64,000 nucleotides of DNA from Oxalobacter paeniformigenes. GTDB lineage: Bacteria; Pseudomonadota; Gammaproteobacteria; Burkholderiales; Burkholderiaceae_D. This document shows, piece by piece, positions 1 to 7,659 of this stretch. Where the stretch lies: contig NZ_JAMKYL010000006.1 in assembly GCF_027158465.1 (NCBI RefSeq), positions 36,214-100,213 of the forward strand, given 5' to 3'. The position numbers and the translations under genes were made by a program. The notes below the pieces were generated by a model, which saw only the letters and a list, made by a program, of their open reading frames with translations, was not told the origin of the DNA and did not search any database. Numbering within the stretch: the first letter of the stretch is position 1; every line of letters begins with the position of its first letter.

Positions 1-801
1 GACCGCGGCCAGGACGCGCTGATCGTTTATGATGATCTGTCCAAACAGGCTGTTGCCTATCGTCAGGTTTCCCTGCTGCTGCGTCGTCCGCCAGGACGTG
101 AAGCATTCCCGGGTGACGTTTTCTATCTGCACTCCCGCTTGCTGGAACGTGCAGCACGTGTCAACGAACACTATGTCGAACAGTTTACGAAAGGTGAAGT
201 AAAAGGCCGTACCGGTTCCCTGACCGCACTGCCTATCATCGAAACCCAGGCTGGTGACGTTTCTGCTTTCGTTCCGACCAACGTCATTTCCATTACTGAC
301 GGTCAGATCTTCTTGGAAACAAACCTGTTCAACGCCGGTATCCGTCCTGCCATTAACGCTGGTATTTCGGTTTCCCGTGTGGGTGGTGCTGCCCAGACCA
401 AAGCGATCAAGAGCCTCTCCGGCGGTATTCGTACCGACTTGGCACAGTATCGTGAACTGGCTGCGTTTGCACAGTTCGCCTCGGATCTGGACGAAGCGAC
501 CAGACGTCAGCTTGATCGTGGTGCTCGCGTTACCGAATTGCTGAAACAGAACCAGTATTCTCCGCTGCCGATTTCGCTGATGTCGGTTTCCCTGTTTGCT
601 GTCAACAGTGGTTTCCTCGATGATATCGAAGTGAAGGACGTTCTTCCGTTCGAAGCAGAATTGCATGCTTACATGAAGGAAAACTATTCCGATCTTCTGA
701 GAAGAATCGACGAAAACAAGAAACTGGACAAGGATGACGAATCGACGCTCGCAGCTGCGATCACCGATTTCAAACAGGTCCGGGCAAAGGAAGCTGCCTG
801 A
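1..801 (+). CDS. atpA: F1 ATP synthase subunit alpha, C-terminal part
   Basis: This is the C-terminal 266 residues of the alpha subunit of the F1 ATPase, which carries the non-catalytic nucleotide sites of the alpha3beta3 head. The reading frame is open from base 1, so the gene begins before the window. The ATPase alpha/beta signature PAINAGISVS is present, followed by SRVGG, which holds the conserved arginine finger that reaches into the beta active site. The gene ends with a TGA at 799-801 and is followed after 37 bases by atpG, as in the standard bacterial order alpha-gamma-beta-epsilon. Nothing looks damaged in the visible part. Confidence 0.97.
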   Translation, partial: DRGQDALIVYDDLSKQAVAYRQVSLLLRRPPGREAFPGDVFYLHSRLLERAARVNEHYVEQFTKGEVKGRTGSLTALPIIETQAGDVSAFVPTNVISITDGQIFLETNLFNAGIRPAINAGISVSRVGGAAQTKAIKSLSGGIRTDLAQYRELAAFAQFASDLDEATRRQLDRGARVTELLKQNQYSPLPISLMSVSLFAVNSGFLDDIEVKDVLPFEAELHAYMKENYSDLLRRIDENKKLDKDDESTLAAAITDFKQVRAKEAA

Positions 802-838
802 TTAACGATATAACTGACGCGACAAGGAGTAAAGCCTC

Positions 839-1708
839 ATGGCATCAGGCAAGGAAATACGCAGCCAGATAAGCAGCGTAGAAAATACGAGAAAAATTAC
901 CAAGGCCATGGAAATGGTGGCTGCATCCAAAATGCGCAAGGCGCAGGACAGGATGCGTGCCAGCCGTCCTTATAGTGAGATTGTCCGCAATATTGCCGCT
1001 CACCTGGCAGAGGCAAATCCTGATTATGTTCACCCGTTTACCATCGAACGTGAATCATCCAAGCGTATCGGGCTGGTTGTGGTGACGACCGACAAGGGTC
1101 TGTGTGGCGGTCTCAATACCAACGTATTGAGAATTGTCACCAACAAGATGAAGGAAGAGGAAGCCAAGGGCAACAGCATTATTACGGTAGCGATCGGCAC
1201 CAAGGGATTGGGTTTTTTGAACCGTATCGGCGCGAAAGTTGTCTCGTCAGTTGTCCAGCTCGGGGACGCTCCCCGTCTGGAACAGCTGATCGGACCTTTC
1301 AAGGCATTGCTCGATGAATACAATGCCGAAAATCTGGATGCGATCTATCTGTGTTACAACAAGTTCATCAATACGATGCGACAGGAACCGGTCATTGACC
1401 AGTTGCTGCCATTGCCCAAGGACACTCTGAAAGTAGAAACGAAAAGCCACAGTTGGGAATATATCTATGAACCGGACGCCGCATCCGTCATCGATACATT
1501 GCTGCAACGTTACATCGAAGCGCTTTTGTATCAGTCGGTAGCGGAAAATATCGGTTCAGAACAGTCTGCACGCATGGTGGCCATGAAGGCAGCTAGTGAC
1601 AATGCGGGTAATGTCATCTCGGATTTGAGACTGATATACAACAAGACCCGTCAGGCAGCCATTACAACCGAGCTGTCGGAAATCGTTGCAGGCGCAGCTG
1701 CGGTTTAA
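839..1708 (+). CDS. atpG: F1 ATP synthase subunit gamma
   Basis: Gamma subunit, the rotating central stalk that couples proton flow through F0 to catalysis in F1. At 289 residues it has the usual bacterial length. The N-terminal segment with KITKAMEMVAASKM and the C-terminal segment with SARMVAMKAASDNAGN form the two conserved helices of the coiled-coil shaft. An AAGGAG ribosome binding site sits a few bases before the ATG. It lies between atpA and atpD in the conserved operon order. Confidence 0.98.
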   Translation: MASGKEIRSQISSVENTRKITKAMEMVAASKMRKAQDRMRASRPYSEIVRNIAAHLAEANPDYVHPFTIERESSKRIGLVVVTTDKGLCGGLNTNVLRIVTNKMKEEEAKGNSIITVAIGTKGLGFLNRIGAKVVSSVVQLGDAPRLEQLIGPFKALLDEYNAENLDAIYLCYNKFINTMRQEPVIDQLLPLPKDTLKVETKSHSWEYIYEPDAASVIDTLLQRYIEALLYQSVAENIGSEQSARMVAMKAASDNAGNVISDLRLIYNKTRQAAITTELSEIVAGAAAV

Positions 1709-1761
1709 CCGGCAGCCAATAGTATTGATTAAACGAATAAATTTATTTAGAGGAACGAAAA

Positions 1762-3138
1762 ATGGCGGAAGGCAAAATCGTTCAGTGTATCGGTGCCGTG
1801 GTTGACGTGGAATTTCCACGTGATGATATGCCCAAGGTGTACGATGCTTTGAAAATGGAAGGTTCCGACCTGACCCTGGAAGTACAGCAGCAGCTTGGTG
1901 ACGGTGTAGTCCGTACCATTGCGCTGGGTTCGTCCGATGGTTTGCGTCGTGGCATGGTAATTCAAAACACCGGTAATCCCATCATGGTACCGATCGGTGA
2001 AGCGACTCTCGGTCGTATCATGAACGTTCTGGGTGAACCTATCGATGAAATGGGTCCGATCCAAACGGAAGAACGGGCATCGATTCACCGCAAGGCACCG
2101 GCTTACAGCGAGCTCTCCCCTTCCCAGGAAATTCTCGAAACGGGTATCAAGGTGATCGATCTGATCTGTCCGTTCGCCAAGGGTGGTAAGGTCGGTCTGT
2201 TCGGTGGTGCCGGTGTGGGCAAAACCGTGAACATGATGGAACTGATCAACAACATTGCAAAACAGCACTCCGGTTTGTCGGTTTTTGCAGGTGTGGGTGA
2301 ACGTACCCGTGAAGGTAACGACTTCTACCACGAAATGCAGGAATCCAACGTTCTGGACAAGGTTGCGATGGTTTATGGTCAGATGAACGAACCTCCGGGC
2401 AACCGTCTGCGTGTGGCATTGACCGGTCTGACGATTGCGGAAAGTTTCCGTGACCAGGGCCGTGACGTGCTGTTCTTCGTCGACAACATTTACCGTTTCA
2501 CTCTGGCCGGTACGGAAGTGTCCGCACTGCTTGGCCGTATGCCGTCCGCTGTGGGTTATCAGCCGACGCTGGCGGAAGAAATGGGTAAACTGCAAGAACG
2601 TATTACTTCGACCATTACGGGTTCCATTACCTCGATTCAGGCCGTTTACGTTCCAGCCGACGACTTGACTGACCCGTCTCCTGCAACGACCTTCGCTCAC
2701 CTGGACTCCACCGTCGTGCTTTCCCGTGACATTGCATCTCTGGGTATTTATCCAGCTGTCGATCCGCTGGACTCGACTTCTCGCCAGCTTGACCCGCATG
2801 TCGTCGGTGAAGAACACTACGAAACCGCCCGCAAGGTACAGGGTATTTTGCAGCGCTACAAGGAATTGCGCGATATTATCGCTATTCTGGGTATGGACGA
2901 ACTGGCTCCGGAAGACAAACTGGTCGTCGCACGTGCCCGCAAGATGCAGCGTTTCCTGTCGCAGCCTTTCACGGTTGCTGAAGTGTTTACCGGTTCCCCA
3001 GGCAAGTATGTTCCGTTGAAAGACACCATCAAGGGCTTCAAGATGATTGCCAACGGTGAACTGGATCATCTGCCGGAACAGGCCTTCTATATGGTTGGTA
3101 CCATTGAGGAAGCAATCGCAAAAGCAGAAAGAATGTAA
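1762..3138 (+). CDS. atpD: F1 ATP synthase subunit beta
   Basis: Catalytic beta subunit of the F1 ATPase, 458 residues. The Walker A loop GGAGVGKT is at about residues 148-155, the catalytic glutamate region GERTREGND follows, and the family signature PAVDPLDSTS is intact. An AGAGGAACG ribosome binding site precedes the ATG. Codon use is strongly biased towards a narrow set, as expected for a very highly expressed gene. Downstream comes a 92-base spacer with a stem-loop, then atpC. Confidence 0.98.
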   Translation: MAEGKIVQCIGAVVDVEFPRDDMPKVYDALKMEGSDLTLEVQQQLGDGVVRTIALGSSDGLRRGMVIQNTGNPIMVPIGEATLGRIMNVLGEPIDEMGPIQTEERASIHRKAPAYSELSPSQEILETGIKVIDLICPFAKGGKVGLFGGAGVGKTVNMMELINNIAKQHSGLSVFAGVGERTREGNDFYHEMQESNVLDKVAMVYGQMNEPPGNRLRVALTGLTIAESFRDQGRDVLFFVDNIYRFTLAGTEVSALLGRMPSAVGYQPTLAEEMGKLQERITSTITGSITSIQAVYVPADDLTDPSPATTFAHLDSTVVLSRDIASLGIYPAVDPLDSTSRQLDPHVVGEEHYETARKVQGILQRYKELRDIIAILGMDELAPEDKLVVARARKMQRFLSQPFTVAEVFTGSPGKYVPLKDTIKGFKMIANGELDHLPEQAFYMVGTIEEAIAKAERM

Positions 3139-3150
3139 TCGGTTGTCACT

Positions 3151-3190
3151 TGCATTCCGGTGCGGGAATATTACTTCCGTCTGGAATGCA
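3151..3190 (+). other. stem-loop between atpD and atpC
   Basis: TGCATTCC (3151-3158) is the exact reverse complement of GGAATGCA (3183-3190), and a smaller GGAA/TTCC pairing lies inside. There is no T-run after the stem, so it is not an obvious terminator. Structures in this spacer could set the lower expression of epsilon or mark RNA processing; that is inference. Confidence 0.5.
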
Positions 3191-3230
3191 GGTTCGTAAA
3201 CGCAACTGAACGATCATAAAGGTTTCTAAC

Positions 3231-3653
3231 ATGGCAAACACCATACATGTTGACGTTGTTTCCGCCGAAGAATTGATTTTCTCCGGTGAAGCTGAATTCG
3301 TCGTGTTGCCGGGTGAAATGGGTGAACTGGGTATCCTTCCACGACATGCCCCGTTGATTACCCGTATCAAGCCGGGTGCCGTACGTATCAGGGTCAGCGG
3401 TAAGCAGGATGAGGAATATGTCTTCGTGGCAGGCGGTGTTCTTGAAGTTCAACCACATGCTGTTACCGTTCTGGCGGATACGGCAATCCGTGCGAAGGAT
3501 CTTGACGAAGCCAAGGCCAACGAAGCGAAGAAACTGGCTGAAGATGCCATCTTGAATCGTGAATCACAAATTGACTACGCCAAGGCACAGGCTGAAATCG
3601 CCATGGCTGTAGCCCAGTTGTCCATGATCAAGAAATTGCGGCGCAAGCATTGA
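3231..3653 (+). CDS. atpC: F1 ATP synthase subunit epsilon
   Basis: Epsilon subunit, which links the gamma shaft to the c-ring and can inhibit ATP hydrolysis. It has 140 residues: an N-terminal beta-sandwich domain (with ELIFSGEAEFVVLPGEMGELG) and a C-terminal helical hairpin (EAKANEAKKLAEDAI and AEIAMAVAQLSMIKKL). AAAGG lies upstream of the ATG with normal spacing. This is the last gene of the atp operon and is followed by a strong bidirectional terminator. Confidence 0.97.
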   Translation: MANTIHVDVVSAEELIFSGEAEFVVLPGEMGELGILPRHAPLITRIKPGAVRIRVSGKQDEEYVFVAGGVLEVQPHAVTVLADTAIRAKDLDEAKANEAKKLAEDAILNRESQIDYAKAQAEIAMAVAQLSMIKKLRRKH

Positions 3654-3672
3654 GTTTTCGTTTCATTCCAGC

Positions 3673-3700
3673 AAAAAAGGCAGCGTGAGCTGCCTTTTTT
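3673..3700. terminator. bidirectional terminator between atpC and argB
   Basis: AAAAAAGGCAGC (3673-3684), loop GTGA, GCTGCCTTTTTT (3689-3700). This is a perfect 12-bp stem with A-run and T-run on both sides. It lies between the convergent atpC and argB genes and can serve both. Confidence 0.9.
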
Positions 3701-3718
3701 GTTATGGCTGAATCCGGC

Positions 3719-4600
3719 TCAGTGTGAACGGATCAGCGTACCGAAAGGCTGCTCGGTCAGAATTTCAAGGAGCAGGGAATGTTCAATGCGACCATCAATG
3801 ATATGCACCGAATTCACGCCGGATTTCGCTGCATCCAGTGCCGAACCGATCTTCGGCAACATCCCGCCTGAAATCGTTCCGTCTTCAAAGAGCAATTCGA
3901 TTTCTCGTGCCGTCAGATCCGTCAACAACCGGTTCTGCTTGTCCAGTACACCCGGTGTGTTGGTCATCATGATCAGTTTTTCGGCTTTCAGGATCTGGGC
4001 TATTTCACCTGCGACAACATCGGCATTGATATTGTAGGCCTCTCCATCATCGCTGAAACCGATCGGTGATATGACCGGAATGAACGCATCGTCCTGAAGT
4101 GTCTTGACGACGGCTGGATTGATGGATGTGATCTTGCCAACGTATCCGAGGTCGATGAATTCGCCGGGTTTGTCTTTGTCGGGCATCCGCATTTTTTCGG
4201 CATGAATCAGCCCGCCGTCCTTTCCTGTGAGACCGACTGCCTGACCGCCATACTGATTGATCAGCATCACGATATCCTGCTGCACTTCGCCGCCAAGAAC
4301 CCATTCGACGACTTCCATGGTTTCCTCATCGGTGATACGCATACCCTGGACGAATGTTCCGCTTTTGCCGACTTTTCTGAGGGCGTTATCAATCTGTGGA
4401 CCACCACCATGAACGACGACTGGATTCATGCCGACCAGTTTGAGCAATACAACATCTCGTGCGAATCCGTGTTTGAGTCTTTCTTCAGTCATGGCATTGC
4501 CGCCATATTTGATGACAATGGTTTTACCATGGAATTTCTGGATATACGGTAACGCCTCGGCAAGAATCTCCGCCTTTATTTTGGGTTCAAGATCACTCAT
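3719..4600 (-). CDS. argB: acetylglutamate kinase
   Basis: Phosphorylates N-acetylglutamate with ATP, the second step of arginine synthesis. The 293-residue length is typical. The N-terminal phosphate-binding glycines are seen in IKYGGNAM and VVHGGGPQID, and the C-terminal half carries GGMLPKIGSALDAAKSGV. It is the last gene of a leftward series, 89 bases after the BPSS1780-type membrane protein, and faces atpC across a shared terminator. No other arginine gene is nearby. Confidence 0.97.
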   Translation of the reverse strand: MSDLEPKIKAEILAEALPYIQKFHGKTIVIKYGGNAMTEERLKHGFARDVVLLKLVGMNPVVVHGGGPQIDNALRKVGKSGTFVQGMRITDEETMEVVEWVLGGEVQQDIVMLINQYGGQAVGLTGKDGGLIHAEKMRMPDKDKPGEFIDLGYVGKITSINPAVVKTLQDDAFIPVISPIGFSDDGEAYNINADVVAGEIAQILKAEKLIMMTNTPGVLDKQNRLLTDLTAREIELLFEDGTISGGMLPKIGSALDAAKSGVNSVHIIDGRIEHSLLLEILTEQPFGTLIRSH

Positions 4601-4689
4601 GGGATATCCTCACAACAAATTAACGTGATGGCAGAAAAAGATATCGGAAAAATCCGTTTGTTGCATTCTACCGTTTAACGCAGAAAAAT

Positions 4690-5451
4690 TTACGTGTTTG
4701 CGTCCGGACGACCGAAAATATCACGGTAAGTGGGGTAAAAGGAACAGTAGATCAGTACTGACAGGATAAAAGAAAAGACAAAGACCACAAACGTGGCGAT
4801 GCCTTGTCCGGCAACGATACCAAACAGGGCAGCGATCAAATATGGAAAACCGAAGACAAGAGCAATCCAGATACCGAAATACACCAGAAAGGGACGGAAA
4901 TTCCTGGCAAAAGCGAAAAAACTGTAGAACATCGCTTTTCCGAGACTCATATCCTTCCAGCCGATCAGCGGAATGGCAAACCACATCGCCATCAAAAACG
5001 GAATGTAGGCGATCAGAATCAGGGTCAATGTGATAAAAAGCGAGACCATCTCGGAGGATTGCAGTTCTTTTGTCTGTTCGCCGAACAGTATGAAAATATT
5101 GCCGCCGTCTATCAGAAACGAGAGTCCGACCGCCAGGAAAGCGAAAAGCAAATAACAGCTTCCGGCCATGGACAATCGAAACAACATCTGCCGATTCAGA
5201 ACGGCAAGCAAGTCTCTGAAAGTGATCTGTTCACCGGTCTCTGCCTTGAAACAGGCGTGCATGAACAGGAAAGTAAATACAGGGGAGAGCAAAACCGGCA
5301 GAATTTGTCCCAACAACGGGATGACTCCCAGAAGAATCATTCCGAACACATAAATGAAAAACAGATTGGTCAGAAAAAAAGGACGTGCGCGGAAAAGATT
5401 CCAGCCGCCGGTAACCCAGTCCCATCCCGCACGAGCATTCACCTGATTCAT
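4690..5451 (-). CDS. BPSS1780-family membrane protein
   Basis: Integral membrane protein of 253 residues of the BPSS1780 type, a family found mostly in Burkholderiales and without a known function. Hydrophobicity suggests about six membrane segments, for example around LTNLFFIYVFGMILLGVIP, LTLILIAYIPFLMAMWFAI and FVVFVFSFILSVLIYCSF. Its ATG overlaps the end of thrB by four bases (ATGA), so the two are translationally coupled. The repeated proximity of this family to thrB and polA in related genomes is known to me only as a general pattern. A function cannot be assigned. Confidence 0.8.
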   Translation of the reverse strand: MNQVNARAGWDWVTGGWNLFRARPFFLTNLFFIYVFGMILLGVIPLLGQILPVLLSPVFTFLFMHACFKAETGEQITFRDLLAVLNRQMLFRLSMAGSCYLLFAFLAVGLSFLIDGGNIFILFGEQTKELQSSEMVSLFITLTLILIAYIPFLMAMWFAIPLIGWKDMSLGKAMFYSFFAFARNFRPFLVYFGIWIALVFGFPYLIAALFGIVAGQGIATFVVFVFSFILSVLIYCSFYPTYRDIFGRPDANT

Positions 5452-6407
5452 ACAATCAGTTCCGGAACAGGTAGCGCCACTCGCAAACGCAGGATGCGTT
5501 CAAAATGGCGTGGATCATGTGGTGTCAGTATCTGGGCTTCGCGGGGCATATGAAAATCATACAGACGTGAAATCCAGAAACGCAGGGCTGCACTTCTGAG
5601 TATCGCTTTCCATGCTGCACATTCATCCACAGTGAAGGGACGCACCGCATGGTACGCATCCAGAAAGGCTCTGACGCGGTTCATATCGAATTCACCGGTT
5701 TCAAGATCGATACACCAATCATTGATCGCCACGGCAACATCGAAAAGCCAGGTATCGCAACCGGCGAAATAAAAATCGAAAAATCCGGACAATTCATCAC
5801 CGTCGAACATGACATTGTTGCGGAACAAATCGGCGTGAACAGGCCCCCTGAACAGTTTCCAGTATAAATTCGAGGCAGCGAATTCTTCCTGGAAGCGCAT
5901 TTCGTTCTGAAGCAAAAACGACGCTTCCGTCGAGAGGAAAGGAAGTACTTCCGGCACGGTTTTCCGCCACCATGCGATACCTCTGAGATTGGGCTGTTCA
6001 AGCGGATAATCACGTCCGGCCAGATGCATCTTCGCCATCATGTCGCCGACTTGTGCGCAATGAACCGGTTTGGGGGCAGGAACCCAGTCGCCTTCAAGTT
6101 TGGACACCAGACATGCCGGTTTTCCGCACAGTGTATGCAAAATCCTGCCGTTGTTGTCCGGAACAGGTGCCGGTACCTTGATGCCTTTTTTGGCCAGATG
6201 TTGCATCAGGTTAAGATAAAAAGGCAATTCGTCGAACGTCAGCTTCTCGAAAAGCGTAAGAACAAATTCCCCTTTTTCGGTGGTAACGAAAAAATTACTG
6301 TTTTCGATGCCGGAACTGATACCCCTGATATCCTTGGCTGTACCCAGCGAAAAAGAAGCCATCCAGGGAACCAGATCATCGAGACTGACCGGTGTAAAAA
6401 CTGCCAT
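5448..6407 (-). CDS. thrB: homoserine kinase, APH-fold type
   Basis: Phosphorylates homoserine for threonine synthesis. This is the form used by Pseudomonas and Burkholderia, which has the aminoglycoside phosphotransferase/choline kinase fold and is unrelated to the GHMP-type ThrB of E. coli. The catalytic loop HADLFRNN is at about residues 191-198 and the metal-binding FFDFYFAGCD follows. I chose the ATG at 6405-6407, which gives the family-typical start MAVFTPVSLDDL and 319 residues. A GTG 14 codons upstream is also open. It overlaps the next gene by four bases. Confidence 0.93.
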   Translation of the reverse strand: MAVFTPVSLDDLVPWMASFSLGTAKDIRGISSGIENSNFFVTTEKGEFVLTLFEKLTFDELPFYLNLMQHLAKKGIKVPAPVPDNNGRILHTLCGKPACLVSKLEGDWVPAPKPVHCAQVGDMMAKMHLAGRDYPLEQPNLRGIAWWRKTVPEVLPFLSTEASFLLQNEMRFQEEFAASNLYWKLFRGPVHADLFRNNVMFDGDELSGFFDFYFAGCDTWLFDVAVAINDWCIDLETGEFDMNRVRAFLDAYHAVRPFTVDECAAWKAILRSAALRFWISRLYDFHMPREAQILTPHDPRHFERILRLRVALPVPELIV

Positions 6408-6453
6408 GAGTATAAGATGTTGAACGTTAAACTGAAGATCTCTTGCCACCTTG

Positions 6454-6867
6454 TCAATTATTCATCGAGGGCGGTGGCAAAGGCGGCGCATTCAATGGCT
6501 CGTTCATTTCCTGCTGCTGTTTTTCCTGTGGTGCTTCGCCGATATCGAATTCATGTATTTTCCACAATGCCGGCCGGACTTCGGAACTTTCGAAAGACCC
6601 CGGTACGCCTCCCGGACCGTTCGGGTACAGATAATAGGTACTGGGACCGCTTTTTACCTTGATTTCCTCGACAATACCCCCTTTCCGTTTTTCGGTAATT
6701 TCACCCGTCATGTCCGGCTTGCGAATGGTGATCGCCGGCTGATCGACCTCGTCGATCACCTCCAGTTCCTGCACCTGCGGAGACTGCGAATCCTGCCCTG
6801 AAGCTACGGATGCAACCGCCAGTGTAGCCAGCGCCATGGTTTTCCTGAAATGAGAAAATAATCGCAT
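6454..6867 (-). CDS. DUF2782 family secreted protein
   Basis: Small exported protein of about 137 residues. A signal peptide (FRKTMALATLAVASVASG) precedes a DUF2782-like core with ITEKRKGGIVEEIKVKSGPSTYYLYP. The tail is rich in Pro, Gln and Asn. Family members usually lie next to thrB or polA in beta- and gammaproteobacteria, and that holds here, but the function is not known. The ATG at 6865-6867 was chosen over a TTG ten codons upstream because it begins directly at a plausible signal peptide. Confidence 0.8.
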   Translation of the reverse strand: MRLFSHFRKTMALATLAVASVASGQDSQSPQVQELEVIDEVDQPAITIRKPDMTGEITEKRKGGIVEEIKVKSGPSTYYLYPNGPGGVPGSFESSEVRPALWKIHEFDIGEAPQEKQQQEMNEPLNAPPLPPPSMNN

Positions 6868-6921
6868 GAGGGTAACGTCGATAAATTGAACAGACAATCT
6901 ATTGTAACAAACGGATACCGG

Positions 6922-7659
6922 TTACAGGTAAAGCATTTTCTGTCTTTCTTCTTCCGATGGGCCTGTCGCACGTTTTTCGTAAAATGAGAAAATGGCTTCC
7001 AGTACCTTGTCGGTATCGTCCATGATCTGCATCAGTTCGATATCTTCACGTGCCAGCATTCCTTCAGCAAGCAATGAATCATGCATCCAGTCGATAAACC
7101 CTTTCCAGAATTTGCTGCCGACAAGAATTACCGGAATACGCCGTGATTTGCCTGTCTGGATCAGTGTCAGCACTTCGCTCATTTCATCGAGTGTACCGAA
7201 TCCGCCCGGAAACAGGACAAAGGCATCGGCATATTTGGCAAACGCCACCTTACGCGCAAAGAAATGCCTGAAATTCAGGGAAATGTTTTGCCAGCGATTG
7301 GGTCTTTGTTCCTGTGGCAATTCAATATTCAGGCCAATGGAAAGCGATTTGCCTTCATAAGCGCCGCGGTTGGCCGCCGCCATGATGCCGGGACCGCCAC
7401 CGGAAATAACGGCAAAACCTGCATCCGAGAGACGCCGGGACAATTCCATGCACTGGATGTAATACGGATTGTCGGGATGAATTCTGGCCGAACCGAAAAT
7501 CGTGACTGCCGGATTTATATCCGAGAGGCGTTCGGTCGACTCGATAAATTCTGACATAATGGAAAACATGCTCCATGATTCTCTGGCCTTGAGAATCGTT
7601 GCATAATTGACATCCGTTATTTCGTGCAGTTTGTGCACGCTTTTTGTGTTCTCTTCCAT
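6922..7659 (-). CDS. LOG family protein (TIGR00730 Rossmann fold)
   Basis: Member of the LOG family, often annotated as lysine decarboxylase-like. Characterised members hydrolyse nucleoside 5'-monophosphates to free base and ribose 5-phosphate. The phosphate-binding SGGGPGIM (about 86-93) and the family signature PGGFGTLDE (about 151-159) are both present. Length is 245 residues, a little longer than the smallest LOG enzymes because of an N-terminal extension. Its ATG (7657-7659) directly abuts the ATG of polA on the opposite strand, and no clear ribosome binding site is visible. The physiological substrate is unknown. Confidence 0.88.
   Translation of the reverse strand: MEENTKSVHKLHEITDVNYATILKARESWSMFSIMSEFIESTERLSDINPAVTIFGSARIHPDNPYYIQCMELSRRLSDAGFAVISGGGPGIMAAANRGAYEGKSLSIGLNIELPQEQRPNRWQNISLNFRHFFARKVAFAKYADAFVLFPGGFGTLDEMSEVLTLIQTGKSRRIPVILVGSKFWKGFIDWMHDSLLAEGMLAREDIELMQIMDDTDKVLEAIFSFYEKRATGPSEEERQKMLYL

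Noticed and set aside
1747..3069. A 440-codon open frame on the minus strand opposite atpD
   Set aside because: Antisense shadow of a highly biased gene, with no recognisable motif.
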